Shown here: piece by piece, positions 35,193 through 45,351 of the stretch
Layout: every line of letters starts with the position of its first letter
Position numbering within the stretch: the first letter of the stretch is position 1
From: Heterodera schachtii
Taxonomy: Eukaryota > Nematoda > Chromadorea > Rhabditida > Heteroderidae
Reading direction: 5' to 3'
NCBI GenBank assembly: GCA_023374025.1
Contig: SIJG01000047.1
Coordinates: 905,229-969,228, forward strand
DNA length: 64,000 nt
Notes under the pieces: generated by a model
The model's input: only the letters and a program-made list of their open reading frames with translations
Told to the model about the DNA's origin: nothing
The model's database searches: none
Position numbers and translations under genes: made by a program

Positions 35193-35530
35193 ACATGGCT
35201 AGTGCTGATACCGACCAGCAGCTCCTCCACTGCCTTGCCTGCCCTTGTCGCCATTAAGGCAGCCTTCAATTCCTTCGGCGTGCACTCATGTGGTCCGAAT
35301 CAGTGTATCCGTCAAGTCTATTCCGGCCAATTATTGATGCCTTCTTGAACTTTTCACCAATGTCCTTGTTCTTGATAACCGCAAAGGAATGCGCGGCCTA
35401 ATGAGCCGCCACCAATGCGCCAGTCGTCTCTCCGCTTCTTTCGCTTCTTCAATTCCATCTTCGAAGTTTCGCGTTTTTCTCCATCTTTCCTTTTGTCCTT
35501 TCGCACCCTTATTACGCTTGGGCATTCTAA
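35193..35530 (-). pseudogene. Decayed copy of the M41 peptidase exon
   Basis: This copy matches the intact exon at 36060-36402 over most of its length. Relative to it, the metal-binding HEGAH becomes H-stop-AAH (codons CAT TAG GCC GCG CAT). One base is lost just upstream (AAAGAAGC against AAAAGAAGC), and the segment around SVRKPPNE is shortened. It keeps extra upstream codons starting MPKRNKGAKGQKERWRKTRN that the intact copy lacks next to its exon. No full reading frame survives. Confidence 0.75.
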
Positions 35531-35774
35531 ATTCAACTAATTGGGGTTGTATAATTGCTGATAATTGGGTTGGGTGTGTGTGAATACTTTTATTTTAGAT
35601 TAAAAATGTTAATCACATTATCAGTACGGTCATCATTTTTTAGATGCCAGCTACATATTTTTTATTAATACTTTTTTGTTACGAAAATAAGCACTGAAAA
35701 TATATGATGGTGGCAATTTTACATTATCCTTTTAGCTTTAAAGACACACCTAATAAAATCTAACCTTCTTAAAT

Positions 35775-35886
35775 GCACTCCAATTCTCCTCCAGAAAATC
35801 CGCCGCCTCTTCTGTCGCTTCGTCGATCGCCTTTTCAATTGCCTTCTTCTCACCCTTCCCACGCACACTCCTCTTCCTTCTCACCA
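35775..35886 (-). CDS. Possible small exon, Lys/Glu/Ala-rich helix
   Basis: On the minus strand an acceptor-like GTTTAG precedes an open segment encoding KKAIEKAIDEATEEAADFLE and then ENWSAFKK, followed by a GTTAGA donor. The composition is coding-like and GC-richer than the flanks. It lies between the intact and the decayed M41 copies and could be an exon of either, but the phase does not join cleanly to the neighbouring frame. Confidence 0.35.
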
Positions 35887-36059
35887 ACTAAACGCACTAT
35901 AATTACAGCAATATGAACAGCAGCTATTTAAATGCACCCATTAAGCATAACTCTTTTGGAAATAATTTTTGCTTTTCGCTGTGGTCCAAAGCAGAAAAAT
36001 TTCTTTGTGTTTCCTGGTTTTTTCAAAAATACGACTCAAGAAGCGACCGGTCAGTTCAT

Positions 36060-36402
36060 TCAGCAAAGAAACAAAACCTCTTTAGCTGTAATCCTGGCGT
36101 CCCTCATGTCTCCAGCATGGCCAGTGCTGATACCAACCAGCAGCTCCTCCACTGCCTTGCCGGCCATTGTTGCCATTAAGGCCGCCTTCAATTCCTTCGG
36201 CGTGCATTCATTTGGTGGCTTCCGTACCGAATCAGTGTATCTGTCAAGTCCATGCCGACCAATTATGGATGCCTTCTTGAACGTCTCGCCAATGTTCTTG
36301 TTCTTCAGAATCACAATGGAATGCGCGCCTTCATGTGCCGCCACCAATGCGCCAGTCGTCTCTCCGCTTCTTTTCGCTTCTTCAATTCCATTAATGATTA
36401 GA
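36060..36402 (-). CDS. Peptidase M41 (FtsH-type) domain exon, stand-alone
   Basis: After an acceptor (TTTTTAAATCAG) the frame runs about 113 codons to a TGA at 36060-36062. It contains ALVAAHEGAHSIVIL, a zinc-binding HExxH. Further on, ATMAGKAVEELLVG and ISTGHAGDMRDAR match the FtsH signature in which the Asp of GASND is the third zinc ligand. FtsH-family proteases are membrane-bound ATP-dependent hexamers of bacteria and mitochondria, but no AAA+ ATPase module is visible near here. The start codon and any upstream exon were not found. This may be a partial gene, a diverged M41-only protein, or a retained exon of a fragmented gene. A decayed copy lies 0.5 kb away on the same strand. Confidence 0.65.
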
Positions 36403-36530
36403 CTGATTTAAAAACAGAAATTGGTAGGGTATATAACACTGAGTCACATTATGATGCTAACCCATTTTAAATTCAATCAAATTAAATCTATTTTTAATCT
36501 CAAATTTCATCTAGAATTTGCAAAAAATTT

Positions 36531-37014
36531 CCCGGCGCGCCTATCGGCACCGCCGGCAGATCGGCGTTTACTTATTAATCCTGTAGAAATGAGTAAAAAG
36601 TGCGACATTTGGTCATTTTTTGGACAAAAGCAGTTAATAAATTGACAATTTTTGAAAAAATTTTTTTTGAAAAATTGCGCCGAAAAAAGCGTTTTTTAAA
36701 AAGCAAAAAATAGTTAAATTTATGGACCATTAACAGATTTGATTCCCAATCTCTTTTTGGCGTCTGATCCATTCGAAAAAATCTTAGTCGCCCCCTTTTA
36801 ATGCCCCCGCCAGCCCCTAAAAATTTCTTTTTGGAAATTTTTTGAAATTTAATTGAAATTTTTTCAAAATTTTCAAAATCCCGCATCCCGCGCGGGATCC
36901 CGCAAATTTTAAATGCGGGATTTGCGGGATTAATCCCGCGGGATCCCGTCCCGCAAAAAATTTTTGGTTCCAATCCCGCAGCGGGATCCGCAAATTTGAA
37001 ATACCCGGTCTCTA
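36531..37014. mobile_element. Truncated MITE with GC-rich hairpin and GGGATCCC block
   Basis: The stretch starts with the hairpin CCCGGCGCGCC-TATC-GGCACCGCCGG and contains dense ATCCCGC/GCGGGAT words at about 36890-36990. It ends CCGGTCTCTA, the terminus seen at the right end of the 58347-59597 element. No matching left terminus (TAGAGACCGG) was found upstream, so it is a truncated or rearranged relative. Confidence 0.55.
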
Positions 37015-38865
37015 TCAATGACTACTTACTGCCTTTTTAGCGATCTTTATGATTTTTACTTTTTAGTCGACTTATTGATGGTCTTTGTAACTTAAATTCC
37101 CAGTCTTACTGTACCCCTTACGATTCGGGGCCAATTTTCCGGTGAAAATTTCGAAAATTTCACCATTTAACAGATTTTCACGGAAAATTGGCCATTTATG
37201 AGGATTTTTTCAAAAAATCAGCATAACTCACAATCCAGTGTCAATTGCTCCGCAGTCACTTCGATGATCAGATCAAATGGCACAACGGAGTCAATCGGAA
37301 AGGACGGCCGAAGATGAACGAAATGTGGAAATCAAATGGATAAAGCTGAAAAATTGAAGAATTTTTAGAAATTTTTAAATTTTGGTTCAATTTATTTACT
37401 GGAAATCAATGGATAAAGCTGAAAAATTGAAGAATTTTTAGAAATTTTTAAATTTTGGTTCAATTTATTTACATTTCTTTTCTTTTTTTGTGGGGGCGTC
37501 GCTTTTTTTGAAGAATGCTGTCACAGACGACCAACAGCAGAAGAAGAGAGTCACGGCACACCAACTGAACATTGAATTGGGGAAATGAATGAATGGAAGG
37601 AAAGGAATAAGCATCAACAAAATATGAAATTTCAATTTTTTTTTGTCTTTTTTGAGGCCGATTAACTTTCAAAATTGGTTTCATTTTCATATTGCAATTC
37701 TGCTGGTCAGAAGGGCGCCCGGAAAATGCGTCAGTGAAAATTTTATTGTCATAAATACAAGTTCCTTGCGTTTTCTAGGGCACTACCACAAATCCTGTAT
37801 CCATTTCAGCCAATTCCGAACCCTGGACCCAAATTCAAACAAAAAAAAAGTACAAAATTTCTGAAGATATTTGAAAATGGGGAGAATAAATGAATGGAAT
37901 AAGGAGTACAAGAAGCTATTTTAATTAAATTTGCTTAAAAAAATTCAAAAAAAGGATCAAAATTTTTGAAATTTTTTTTTGAAAAAGTGTCATACTGTAG
38001 ATACCATCTGATCTGAACTTTTACCGAAACTTGTTTGCCTAAAAATGCCCATTTAAAAACACCAAAAATGACAAAATAATATGTGTTAAAAATGGTCAAA
38101 AACCAATTGTCCATGTAGGCCAATTGTCTTCGTAGACAAATTGTCCCCGTTGGCATATCAAGCTACAAATCGCCTATTTCCTCCCACTTTTAGTCTGAGG
38201 GCAGATGAAAACCTCGATTCATTGCGGCATTTTGTCTATCTTTAGCGGACAAATGAGCCAAGATTTCGACATTTTGTCCTCTCTACTCTCTGTCGCTCTT
38301 CCAACTCATCCATCCATTCGTCCCCAATTAAATGCCAATAAAATCTTTCACTAATTTTTATTAATTGGCCTTTTTCTTTTTACTTTATCCATCCATCATT
38401 TATTTTATTGTACTTAATTACAATTTTTATATTATTATTACTAATTATTTGATGCTCAAATTGTCCATTCCGTTTTCATTTGCCAACACTTTTCCCAAAC
38501 GATTGGTCGGAAAATGAATAAAAATTGTACGTAATATTATGTTAATGCAAAAAATTGTCCGATTTGTCCATTGCCATCCACCGGAAATGGCATTCCATCG
38601 GTTCATTTGGCGATCATTGCGATGATTCGGCTTCCCATTTTCGCTTTTCCCCTTTTTTATCGCTTTTGCTCAATTTGCCAACGCTTTTCCCAGCGATCGG
38701 ACAAAAATTGTGTGCTTGGGTAGTGTTAATTGGTGATGATTTGTCCACTTTTTCTGATGCTTTTCCCATTTTCCGCCCCTTTTTTTTGTGTCCATAAAAG
38801 GGCAATGAAAGCGCAGCAAAAATCATTCATTTTTATTAACTAATCATTCACATCCAATTATTTAG
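37015..38865. other. Intergenic region, no gene supported
   Basis: The stretch is AT-rich with a direct duplication of about 70 bp (GGATAAAGCTGAAAAATTGA at 37339 and 37412). A cluster of CAATTGTCC/GACAAATTGTCC words lies at 38100-38155. Frames at 38555-38797 and 38614-38826 overlap on opposite strands and show no recognisable content. The right end leads into the repeated leader cassettes. Confidence 0.4.
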
Positions 38866-39491
38866 CTGAACCACCATTCTATTCTTCATTCATCCGATCC
38901 CTTCTCACTTTGCCTTCATCCAACACCAAAAAAGGTTAGTACAATTAAATAATTAGCGATTAAATAAATAAATATTAATTTTAAAATATTTAAAATAATT
39001 AATATTTAATAATATTCCATCCATCCATCATTTAGCAGAACTTCCTTCCATTCTTCATTCATTCGATCCTTCTCACTTTGTCTTCATCCAAACCGAAAAA
39101 AGGTTAGTAAATTAAATTAATAATTAGCATTTAAATTGATCAAATTAAATAAATAACATTGAAATAAATTAAATTAAATAATTAGCGTTTAAAATATATT
39201 TATAATTATAATTAATATTTAATGTCCTCCCATTCATCCCATCATTTAGCTGAACCTCTCCTTCCTTTCTGCCTTCATCCGATCCCTTATCATTTTGCCA
39301 TCATCCAACACAAAAAAAAAGTTAGTACAATTTAATAATTAGCATTTAAATTAACTAAAATGATTTAAAATTATTTTAAAATAATAAAATTTAAAAATGT
39401 TACATCCATGCTTCATTCAGTTGAACTTCCCTTCCTTTCTTCCTTCATCCAATCCCATCTCACTTTGTCCTTCATCCAACACCAAAAAACA
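38866..39491 (+). repeat. Four tandem exon-like leader cassettes
   Basis: Copies lie at 38866-38934, 39036-39102, 39250-39320 and 39421-39491, spaced 170, 214 and 171 bases apart. Each of the first three follows an acceptor-like TTTAG, begins with a CTGAACC-type word, carries a pyrimidine-rich CTTCATCC core and ends CCAACAC(C)AAAAAA(G) before GTTAGT. The fourth follows CATTCAG and has a weaker GTTAAA. They end 145 bases before the ATG at 39636, so they look like duplicated non-coding first or leader exons of the cysteine-rich gene. Use as real exons is inference. Confidence 0.6.
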
Positions 39492-39635
39492 GTTAAAATT
39501 AAATTATTAGCATTTAAATTAATAAATAATGATTTAAAAATATATTTTAAAAATAATTAAAATTTAAAAATGTTCCCGTCCGCTCTCATTTGAATACAAT
39601 TTTTAATTCAAAAATTAAAATTTAGAACTCCAAAA

Positions 39636-42600
39636 ATGGTCCTCATCCGCTCCATGCTTCTTCATCCATCTGTTTTGGCCCCGCTGCTGCTGCTGGTGGT
39701 GTGCCTGATCTGTTTGCCGAAACCCGGACACTGTATGTAATATTACTGTATCTCAAAATTTTTGTAGAATTTTTTTTTTAATTTTCATTTTTCAAATGTC
39801 TTCAGCAAAGTGCAAAAGACGAGTGGAAAGTGAGGGAAACAAAATTCACGTTGATGGAGTGGAACAGTGCTTAGGCTTAGGGACTACCGCAGAATGGAGA
39901 TGTTATGCTACTTTCTGCACGAGTGCTGCTGGTGAGGAAAAATTTTCTTTTCGAGGGTCAACTCGAGAAAAATCCCGAATTTTTTGATAGTTTCGAATGA
40001 AAAGTCAGGAAAAATGTCTGATTTTTTTTTGGAGGTGGCGGATTTCGAGCGTCAACATGAGAAAATTTCGAGTTTTTTGAGGCTCTCGAGCGTAAAATTT
40101 CGAGTTTTTGAGGCTCTCGAGCGTAAAATTTCGAGTTTTTTGAGGCTCTTGAGCGTTACATGAAAAAATTTCGAGTTTTTTGAGGCTCTTGAGCGTTACA
40201 TGAAAAAATTTCGAGTTTCTTAAACAATTTTCAGACAATCTCATGTGGAATGAGTGGGGATGTTATGAAACCAAAAGAGGTGAAAAGCCTGATGACGAAC
40301 AAAAATGTGCCACCAATGCGAATGGCATTCGCCTTCGGATTGAGCGTAATAAATTTGCCATTGATAAATGGTACCGTGATTGGGACTGCAAGTGCCAAAT
40401 GGGCTCAGCTAGAGTTGAGATGGACAACGCGAAATTTGTGAATCCAAATCCGGCACTCAGGCCGACAACGACGACGACGACGCCAGCACCACGTATGAGG
40501 ACAACACGGAATGCCAACTTGGCAGACCGTAAATTTTTTTTTTTTAAAGAACGTGTAGGAGAGAAATGGCTTGCTTTCAAGGACAAAAAGTGTAAAAATT
40601 CGTTTTCAAGGACCCGGAGAGTAAAATTTTCTCAAGGACACGGGCTGCAAAATTTCTCAAGGACCCAGATGATCATTAGCTGTCGAGGACTAACCCGAAA
40701 CTTTTTTACAAAACTCTCAATTTTCAAATACCCGGACTGTAAAATTCATTTCCAAGGACACGGAGAGTAAAATCCTATAAAGGACACTAACTGTAAAATT
40801 TTTCAAGGACCCAGATGACGGTTTGTTCCCCATTGACAGTCGAATGATTCTAACCAAAAATTAAATAACTCTCAATTAGAAATACCAAAAAAAGGATGAG
40901 CACCAAATTTTTAAGGACAATTTACGACACTTTTTCAAGGACTCAAAATTTCGTTTTTTTTAGATAATTTTAAATTTCAGCAAAAATGAAGTGCAAATAC
41001 CGCGGGGAATCGGAGGATGGCGAACTCAATGAAAAGCTGAACAAGGAGGAAGAAAAAGAGTGCGAAAACAACGAAATGAAATGTGGCTTGCTGTTCTGTA
41101 AAGCGAACGATGGTGAAAAATAATTAAATTATTATTTTAGCAAAATTAATTAGGCAAAAAAAAAAAAACTAATCTTGAAAAATTTTATGATCGAGAAAAA
41201 TCTTGAATTATTTTGTGGTCTGAGTCTCGAATTTCTCTACTTGAGTAAAAATTCCCGACATTTTTTGTGGTCTTAGTCTCGAGTCTCTAAAAAATTCCCG
41301 GCATTTTTTGCGGTCTTAGTCCCGAGTCTCTAAAAAATTCCCGACATTTTTTGTGTCTTAGTCTCGAGTCTCTAAGAAATTCCCTGCATTTTTTGTGGTC
41401 TCAGTCTCGAGTCTGTAAAAAATTCCCGGCATTTTTTGCGGTCTTAGTCCCGAGTCTCTAAAAAATTCCCGACATTTTTTGTGGTCTTAGTCTCGAGTCT
41501 CTAAGAAATTCCCTGCATTTTTTGTGGTCTCAGTCTCGAGTCTCTAAAAAATTCCCGGCATTTTTTGTGGTTTCAGTCTTGAGTCTCTAAAAAATCCCCG
41601 GCATTTTTTGTGGTATCAGACTTGAGTCTCTAAAAAATTCCCGGCATTTTTTGTGGTTTCAGTCTTGAGTCTCTAAAAAATTCCCGGCATTTTTTGTGGT
41701 ATCAGTCTTGAGTCTCTAAAAAATTCCCGGCATTTTTTGTCGTTTCAGTCTTGAGTCTCTAAAAAATCCCCGGCATTTTTTGTGGTATCAGACTTGAGTC
41801 TCTAAAAAATTCCCGGCATTTTTTGTGGTTTCAGTCTTGAGTCTCTAAAAAATTCCCGGCATTTTTTGTGGTATCAGTCTTGAGTCTCTAAAAAATTCCC
41901 GGCATTTTTTGTGGTTTCAGTCTTGAGTCTCTAAAAAAATTCCCGGCATTTTTTGTGGTTTCAGTCTTGAGTCTCTAAAAAATTCCCGGCATTTTTTGTG
42001 GTTTCAGTCTTGAGTCTCTAAAAAATCCCCGGCGTTTTTTGTGGTATCAGACTTGAGTCTCTAAAAAATTCCCGGCATTTTTTGTGGTTTCAGTCTTGAG
42101 TCTCTAAAAAATTCCCGGCATTTTTTGCGGTCTTAGTCTCGAGTTTCTAAAAAATTCCCGGCACTTTTTTGGTCTCATTCTCGAGGTCTCTAAAAAATTC
42201 CCGGCATTTTTTGTGGTTTCAGTCTTGAGTCTCTAAAAAATCCCCGGCGTTTTTTGTGGTATCAGACTTGAGTCTCTAAAAAATTCCCGGCATTTTTTGT
42301 GGTTTCAGTCTTGAGTCTCTAAAAAAATTCCCGGCATTTTTTGTGGTTTCAGTCTTGAGTCTCTAAAAAATTCCCGGCATTTTTTGTGGTTTCAGTCTTG
42401 AGTCTCTAAAAAATCCCCGGCGTTTTTTGTGGTATCAGACTTGAGTCTCTAAAAAATTCCCGGCATTTTTTGTGGTTTCAGTCTTGAGTCTCTAAAAAAA
42501 TTCCCGGCATTTTTTGTGGTTTCAGTCTTGAGTCTCTAAAAAATTCCCGGCATTTTTTGTGGTTTCAGTCTTGAGTCTCTAAAAAATCCCCGGCGTTTTT

Positions 42601-43766
42601 TGTGGTATCAGACTTGAGTCTCTAAAAAATTCCCGGCATTTTTTGTGGTTTCAGTCTTGAGTCTCTAAAAAATTCCCGGCATTTTTTGCGGTCTTAGTCT
42701 CGAGTTTCTAAAAAATTCCCGGCACTTTTTTGGTCTCATTCTCGAGGTCTCTAGCTTTAGTTCTATTTTTATCACCAATTTTAAGGCGAATTGGTGTGGA
42801 ACCGCTGGAATTGTTTTCCGGCTGACTGGAAGAAAAAGATGTGCGCCGAAGAAGCATCGAAACGCGTGAATGAACGACGTGCCGAATGGAGCGCTTCAAC
42901 GCTGGCGAATGCCACCACTGATTGGAAGTGCCGGTGCCGTTTTGGTGCCAACGGGACGGACATGAGCAATGCCAACTTTGTGCCGTCGTCGGCGCCAGTG
43001 CCGAGTGAGTTGGGGGGATAAATGCGGCACACGACCGAATTTTTCAAGGACGCGCGAAATGCGTTTTCAAAGACAGATGCCGAAATAAAATTTTCCGAAT
43101 TTTTAAAAATCCTTTCCCTAATTTAATTAACAAAACTGAAAACGAAATCCAAAAAATTATGCCGAAAAGAGGAGACGAATGAAACGAATTTGTGCAGCAC
43201 TGTTTTCAAGGACACAGAATTTTATAATAAATGATGAATAATGCCAAAAATAAAAAATCAAAATAAATTAAATTATTTTTTTGTAAAAAAAACATAAAAC
43301 TCATGTACAATTAAGCCATAAGATATTGTAAAACAGACAAATAAATTTACAATAATATTATTATTTAAAAAACCAAAAAAATTTAGCGACCATTCGGCAC
43401 AGCAACGGCGGAGGAATGGCATTGATGATGATCGGACTCATCATTGGTAAATTTTAATGATTTTCAATTAAAAAATTTAATTAAAATATTTTTTTGAATT
43501 TTTCTCCCATTAAAAAAATAAAAACATTCTCTTAAAACCAAAAACCTTAAGTTTTTTATGAATTCAAAAAGAAAAACTGCTGGTTTTTTTTTGAAAATCC
43601 TTAAACCCCTTTTTTAAAATTCTTCAAAAATTTTTTCGTGGAAATGAAAAATTTTTTATTTAAAAATAGTTTTTAAGCATTTCGCTCAACTAATTGTGGC
43701 ATTGAAATTTGCAATTTTTAAGCCTTTTTGCCGCTGTTCCATGCCGCCTCTCTGATGAACTGCTGA
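39636..43766 (+). CDS. Unrecognised secreted/anchored cysteine-rich protein with duplicated exon pair
   Basis: No family is recognised. Exons: 39636-39732, 39806-39931, 40235-40528, 40981-41112, 42786-43004, 43387-43446 and 43723-43766, about 323 residues, with every intron in phase 1. Exon 1 encodes a signal peptide (MVLIRSMLL, then a Leu/Val core). Exons 2 and 4 are homologous (KCKRRVESEG and KCKYRGESED, four Cys each, ending C-x4-C). Exons 3 and 5 are homologous (LMWNEWGC and LVWNRWNC, then DWDCKC and DWKCRC, then NAKFV and NANFV). The mature protein thus has two A-B modules of eight Cys, with a Thr/Pro linker after the first. Exons 6-7 encode a hydrophobic tail (MALMMIGLIIG, then AFLPLF) that ends six residues after AFLPLFHAA, as in a GPI-anchor signal or tail anchor. 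It could be a surface protein or a parasitism-related secretion; no function is assigned. Confidence 0.75.
40050..40225 (+). repeat. Short tandem repeat in intron 2 of the cysteine-rich gene
   Basis: About five copies of a unit with AAAATTTCGAGTTTTT and GAGGCTCTCGAGCGT fill most of the intron between 39932 and 40234. The last two units share an extra TACATGA. Confidence 0.8.
41221..42751 (+). repeat. 43-44-bp minisatellite of about 35 copies in intron 4 of the cysteine-rich gene
   Basis: The unit reads GAGTCTCTAAAAAA, TTCCCGGCATTTTTTGTGG, TTTCAGTCTT. Variants include CCCCGGCG with GTATCAGACTT and early units with GTCTTAGTC. Between 42242 and 42588 the CCCCGGCG variant recurs every 173 bases, so four units form a higher-order repeat. 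The array separates the two A-B modules of the gene and enlarges the intron to about 1.7 kb. Confidence 0.95.
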
Positions 43767-43782
43767 AGCAATGGATTAAGAA

Positions 43783-44441
43783 CAGGGTGCGGATCGAAAA
43801 TTTTTCAAAATAAGAACATCGAGCCCAAAAAATCAGATTTTGGGGTAAAAAATCAGAACATTTTGCAAAATTGCTTCAAATCAGTATTTTTTACAATTTT
43901 TCGATCAAAAATGTATCAAATATTATATTTTTCGTCTCCCATTATCGGTTTTAACAATTTTATGGGAGAAAATTAGCAAATCATAAATTTTAGCACATTA
44001 GGGATCAAAAAATCAAAATATTAACAATTTTCTTGCGGCACATTTTTCCAAAAAACTTTTGGGAAATGGGCGAGGGGAAGGGTCCGGCGGTGCCGATAGG
44101 CGCCGCCGGAAAAAATTTTAAAAATTTGAGTATATTTTTTTAACAGATTTTGTCCAAAAATTGTCCAAATTTTGTGATTTTCAAGCTAATTTTTAAGAAA
44201 ACAAAGGATTTTTAAGGTCCGGCGGTGCCGACAGGCACCGCCGTGGAAAATTTTTTTGGAATCTGAGTGACATTACGCCATAAAATTACCAATTTTTGAA
44301 GAATTTTACAAAATCAGAACAAAATTTCGTCGCTATCCCGAAATCAGAACATTTCTGATAAATCAGAACATTTTTATTTTCTCAGATTTGGACCCTCCAA
44401 ATCAGAACATTTCTGATAAATCAGAACAGATCCGCACCCTG
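43783..44441. mobile_element. hAT-type MITE, 659 bp, in the 3' UTR of the cysteine-rich gene
   Basis: Perfect 13-bp termini CAGGGTGCGGATC / GATCCGCACCCTG are flanked by ATTAAGAA on both sides (43775-43782 and 44442-44449). The interior has CAGAACATTT/AAATCAG words and two GC-rich hairpins at 44083-44110 and 44219-44243 separated by TTTTTTTAACAGATTTTGTC. It starts 16 bases after the stop codon. There is no transposase. Confidence 0.92.
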
Positions 44442-44624
44442 ATTAAGAAGGACATTTCCAAGCAAAAAAGGAAGGACGAAAATTTAAGCCCAACAGAAAT
44501 ATGTCCCAAATGCCCGATCAGTTTAATCATTGCCACAATTTATCCGGTCAATTAATTAATGTGCCATCATGTAAATTTAATTCACGGGTTCCCAATTCGC
44601 TATTTTATGATGAAAATTTAACAA

Positions 44625-44630
44625 AATAAA
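44625..44630 (+). terminator. Candidate polyadenylation signal AATAAA
   Basis: AATAAA lies about 0.86 kb after the stop of the cysteine-rich gene and after the inserted MITE. Without the 659-bp insertion the 3' UTR would be about 200 bases, a usual nematode length. Cleavage there is inferred. Confidence 0.4.
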
Positions 44631-44734
44631 GATGCAAGCAAAGCTTTGAAATATATTAACACGTATTTGTTGAATTTGCCATAAAGTTAAGTGATCACTA
44701 CTAATCAGTATAAACATGAGAATATCGGTGATCA

Positions 44735-45208
44735 GTAGGGATCATTTTTTTATGTAAGAAAAATCGCATTATGTATAAAAAATGCTAAAATATGTAAGAA
44801 ATATGTATAAAAAACCCAAAATATGTACCAAATATGTAAATAAAACTTTTTGTAATGGTTATTTTTTTGGAAAAAAATCTTACTAAAGGGTGAAACAGGC
44901 ACAAAATGCCTTAAAAATTACCTAAATAGGCTTAGAATCAATCACTTTTTATTATTTTAAAAATTATTTTTAATCTCATTTTTTGAAAAAAAAAAGATTT
45001 TTTGAGGTACATTTTCAAAAATTATGTTCGAAAAAGTCCTAAATATGTATAAAAATATGTACATATGTAATATGTAGAAAAATCCCAAAATATGTAAATA
45101 AAATTCCCGATTTTTGTTCGCAAACACAAAAAAGAAAGTGTTTTTCCCACTTTTAGAGCATGGAGAATCCAGGAAAAAAATATGTATTTACATAAAAATG
45201 GAAGCCCT
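44735..45208. mobile_element. hAT-like MITE, 474 bp, GTAGGG...AGCCCT family
   Basis: The element is bounded by GGTGATCA at 44727-44734 and 45209-45216. The ends GTAGGGATCATTTTTTTATG and, in reverse complement, AGGGCTTCCATTTTTATG are imperfect inverted repeats. The right half (TTTAGAGCATGGAGAATCC) is shared in reverse orientation with the element at 45352-45843. The interior is rich in ATATGTA words. Confidence 0.8.
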
Positions 45209-45351
45209 GGTGATCACGGATCAGTATAAACACATGAGAATAATGCTGATCAGTGTGATGGGTCTTTTTAATTTTAAAGAAAAAATAGGAATATAAAAAA
45301 TAGCTCTAATGAACTTTTGGCGTCCAATGCTTCAGTTTCTTTGGTAATTAG

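Noticed and set aside
35932..36411. 159-codon plus-strand frame
   Set aside because: It is antisense to the M41 exon, whose minus frame carries HEGAH and the family signature.
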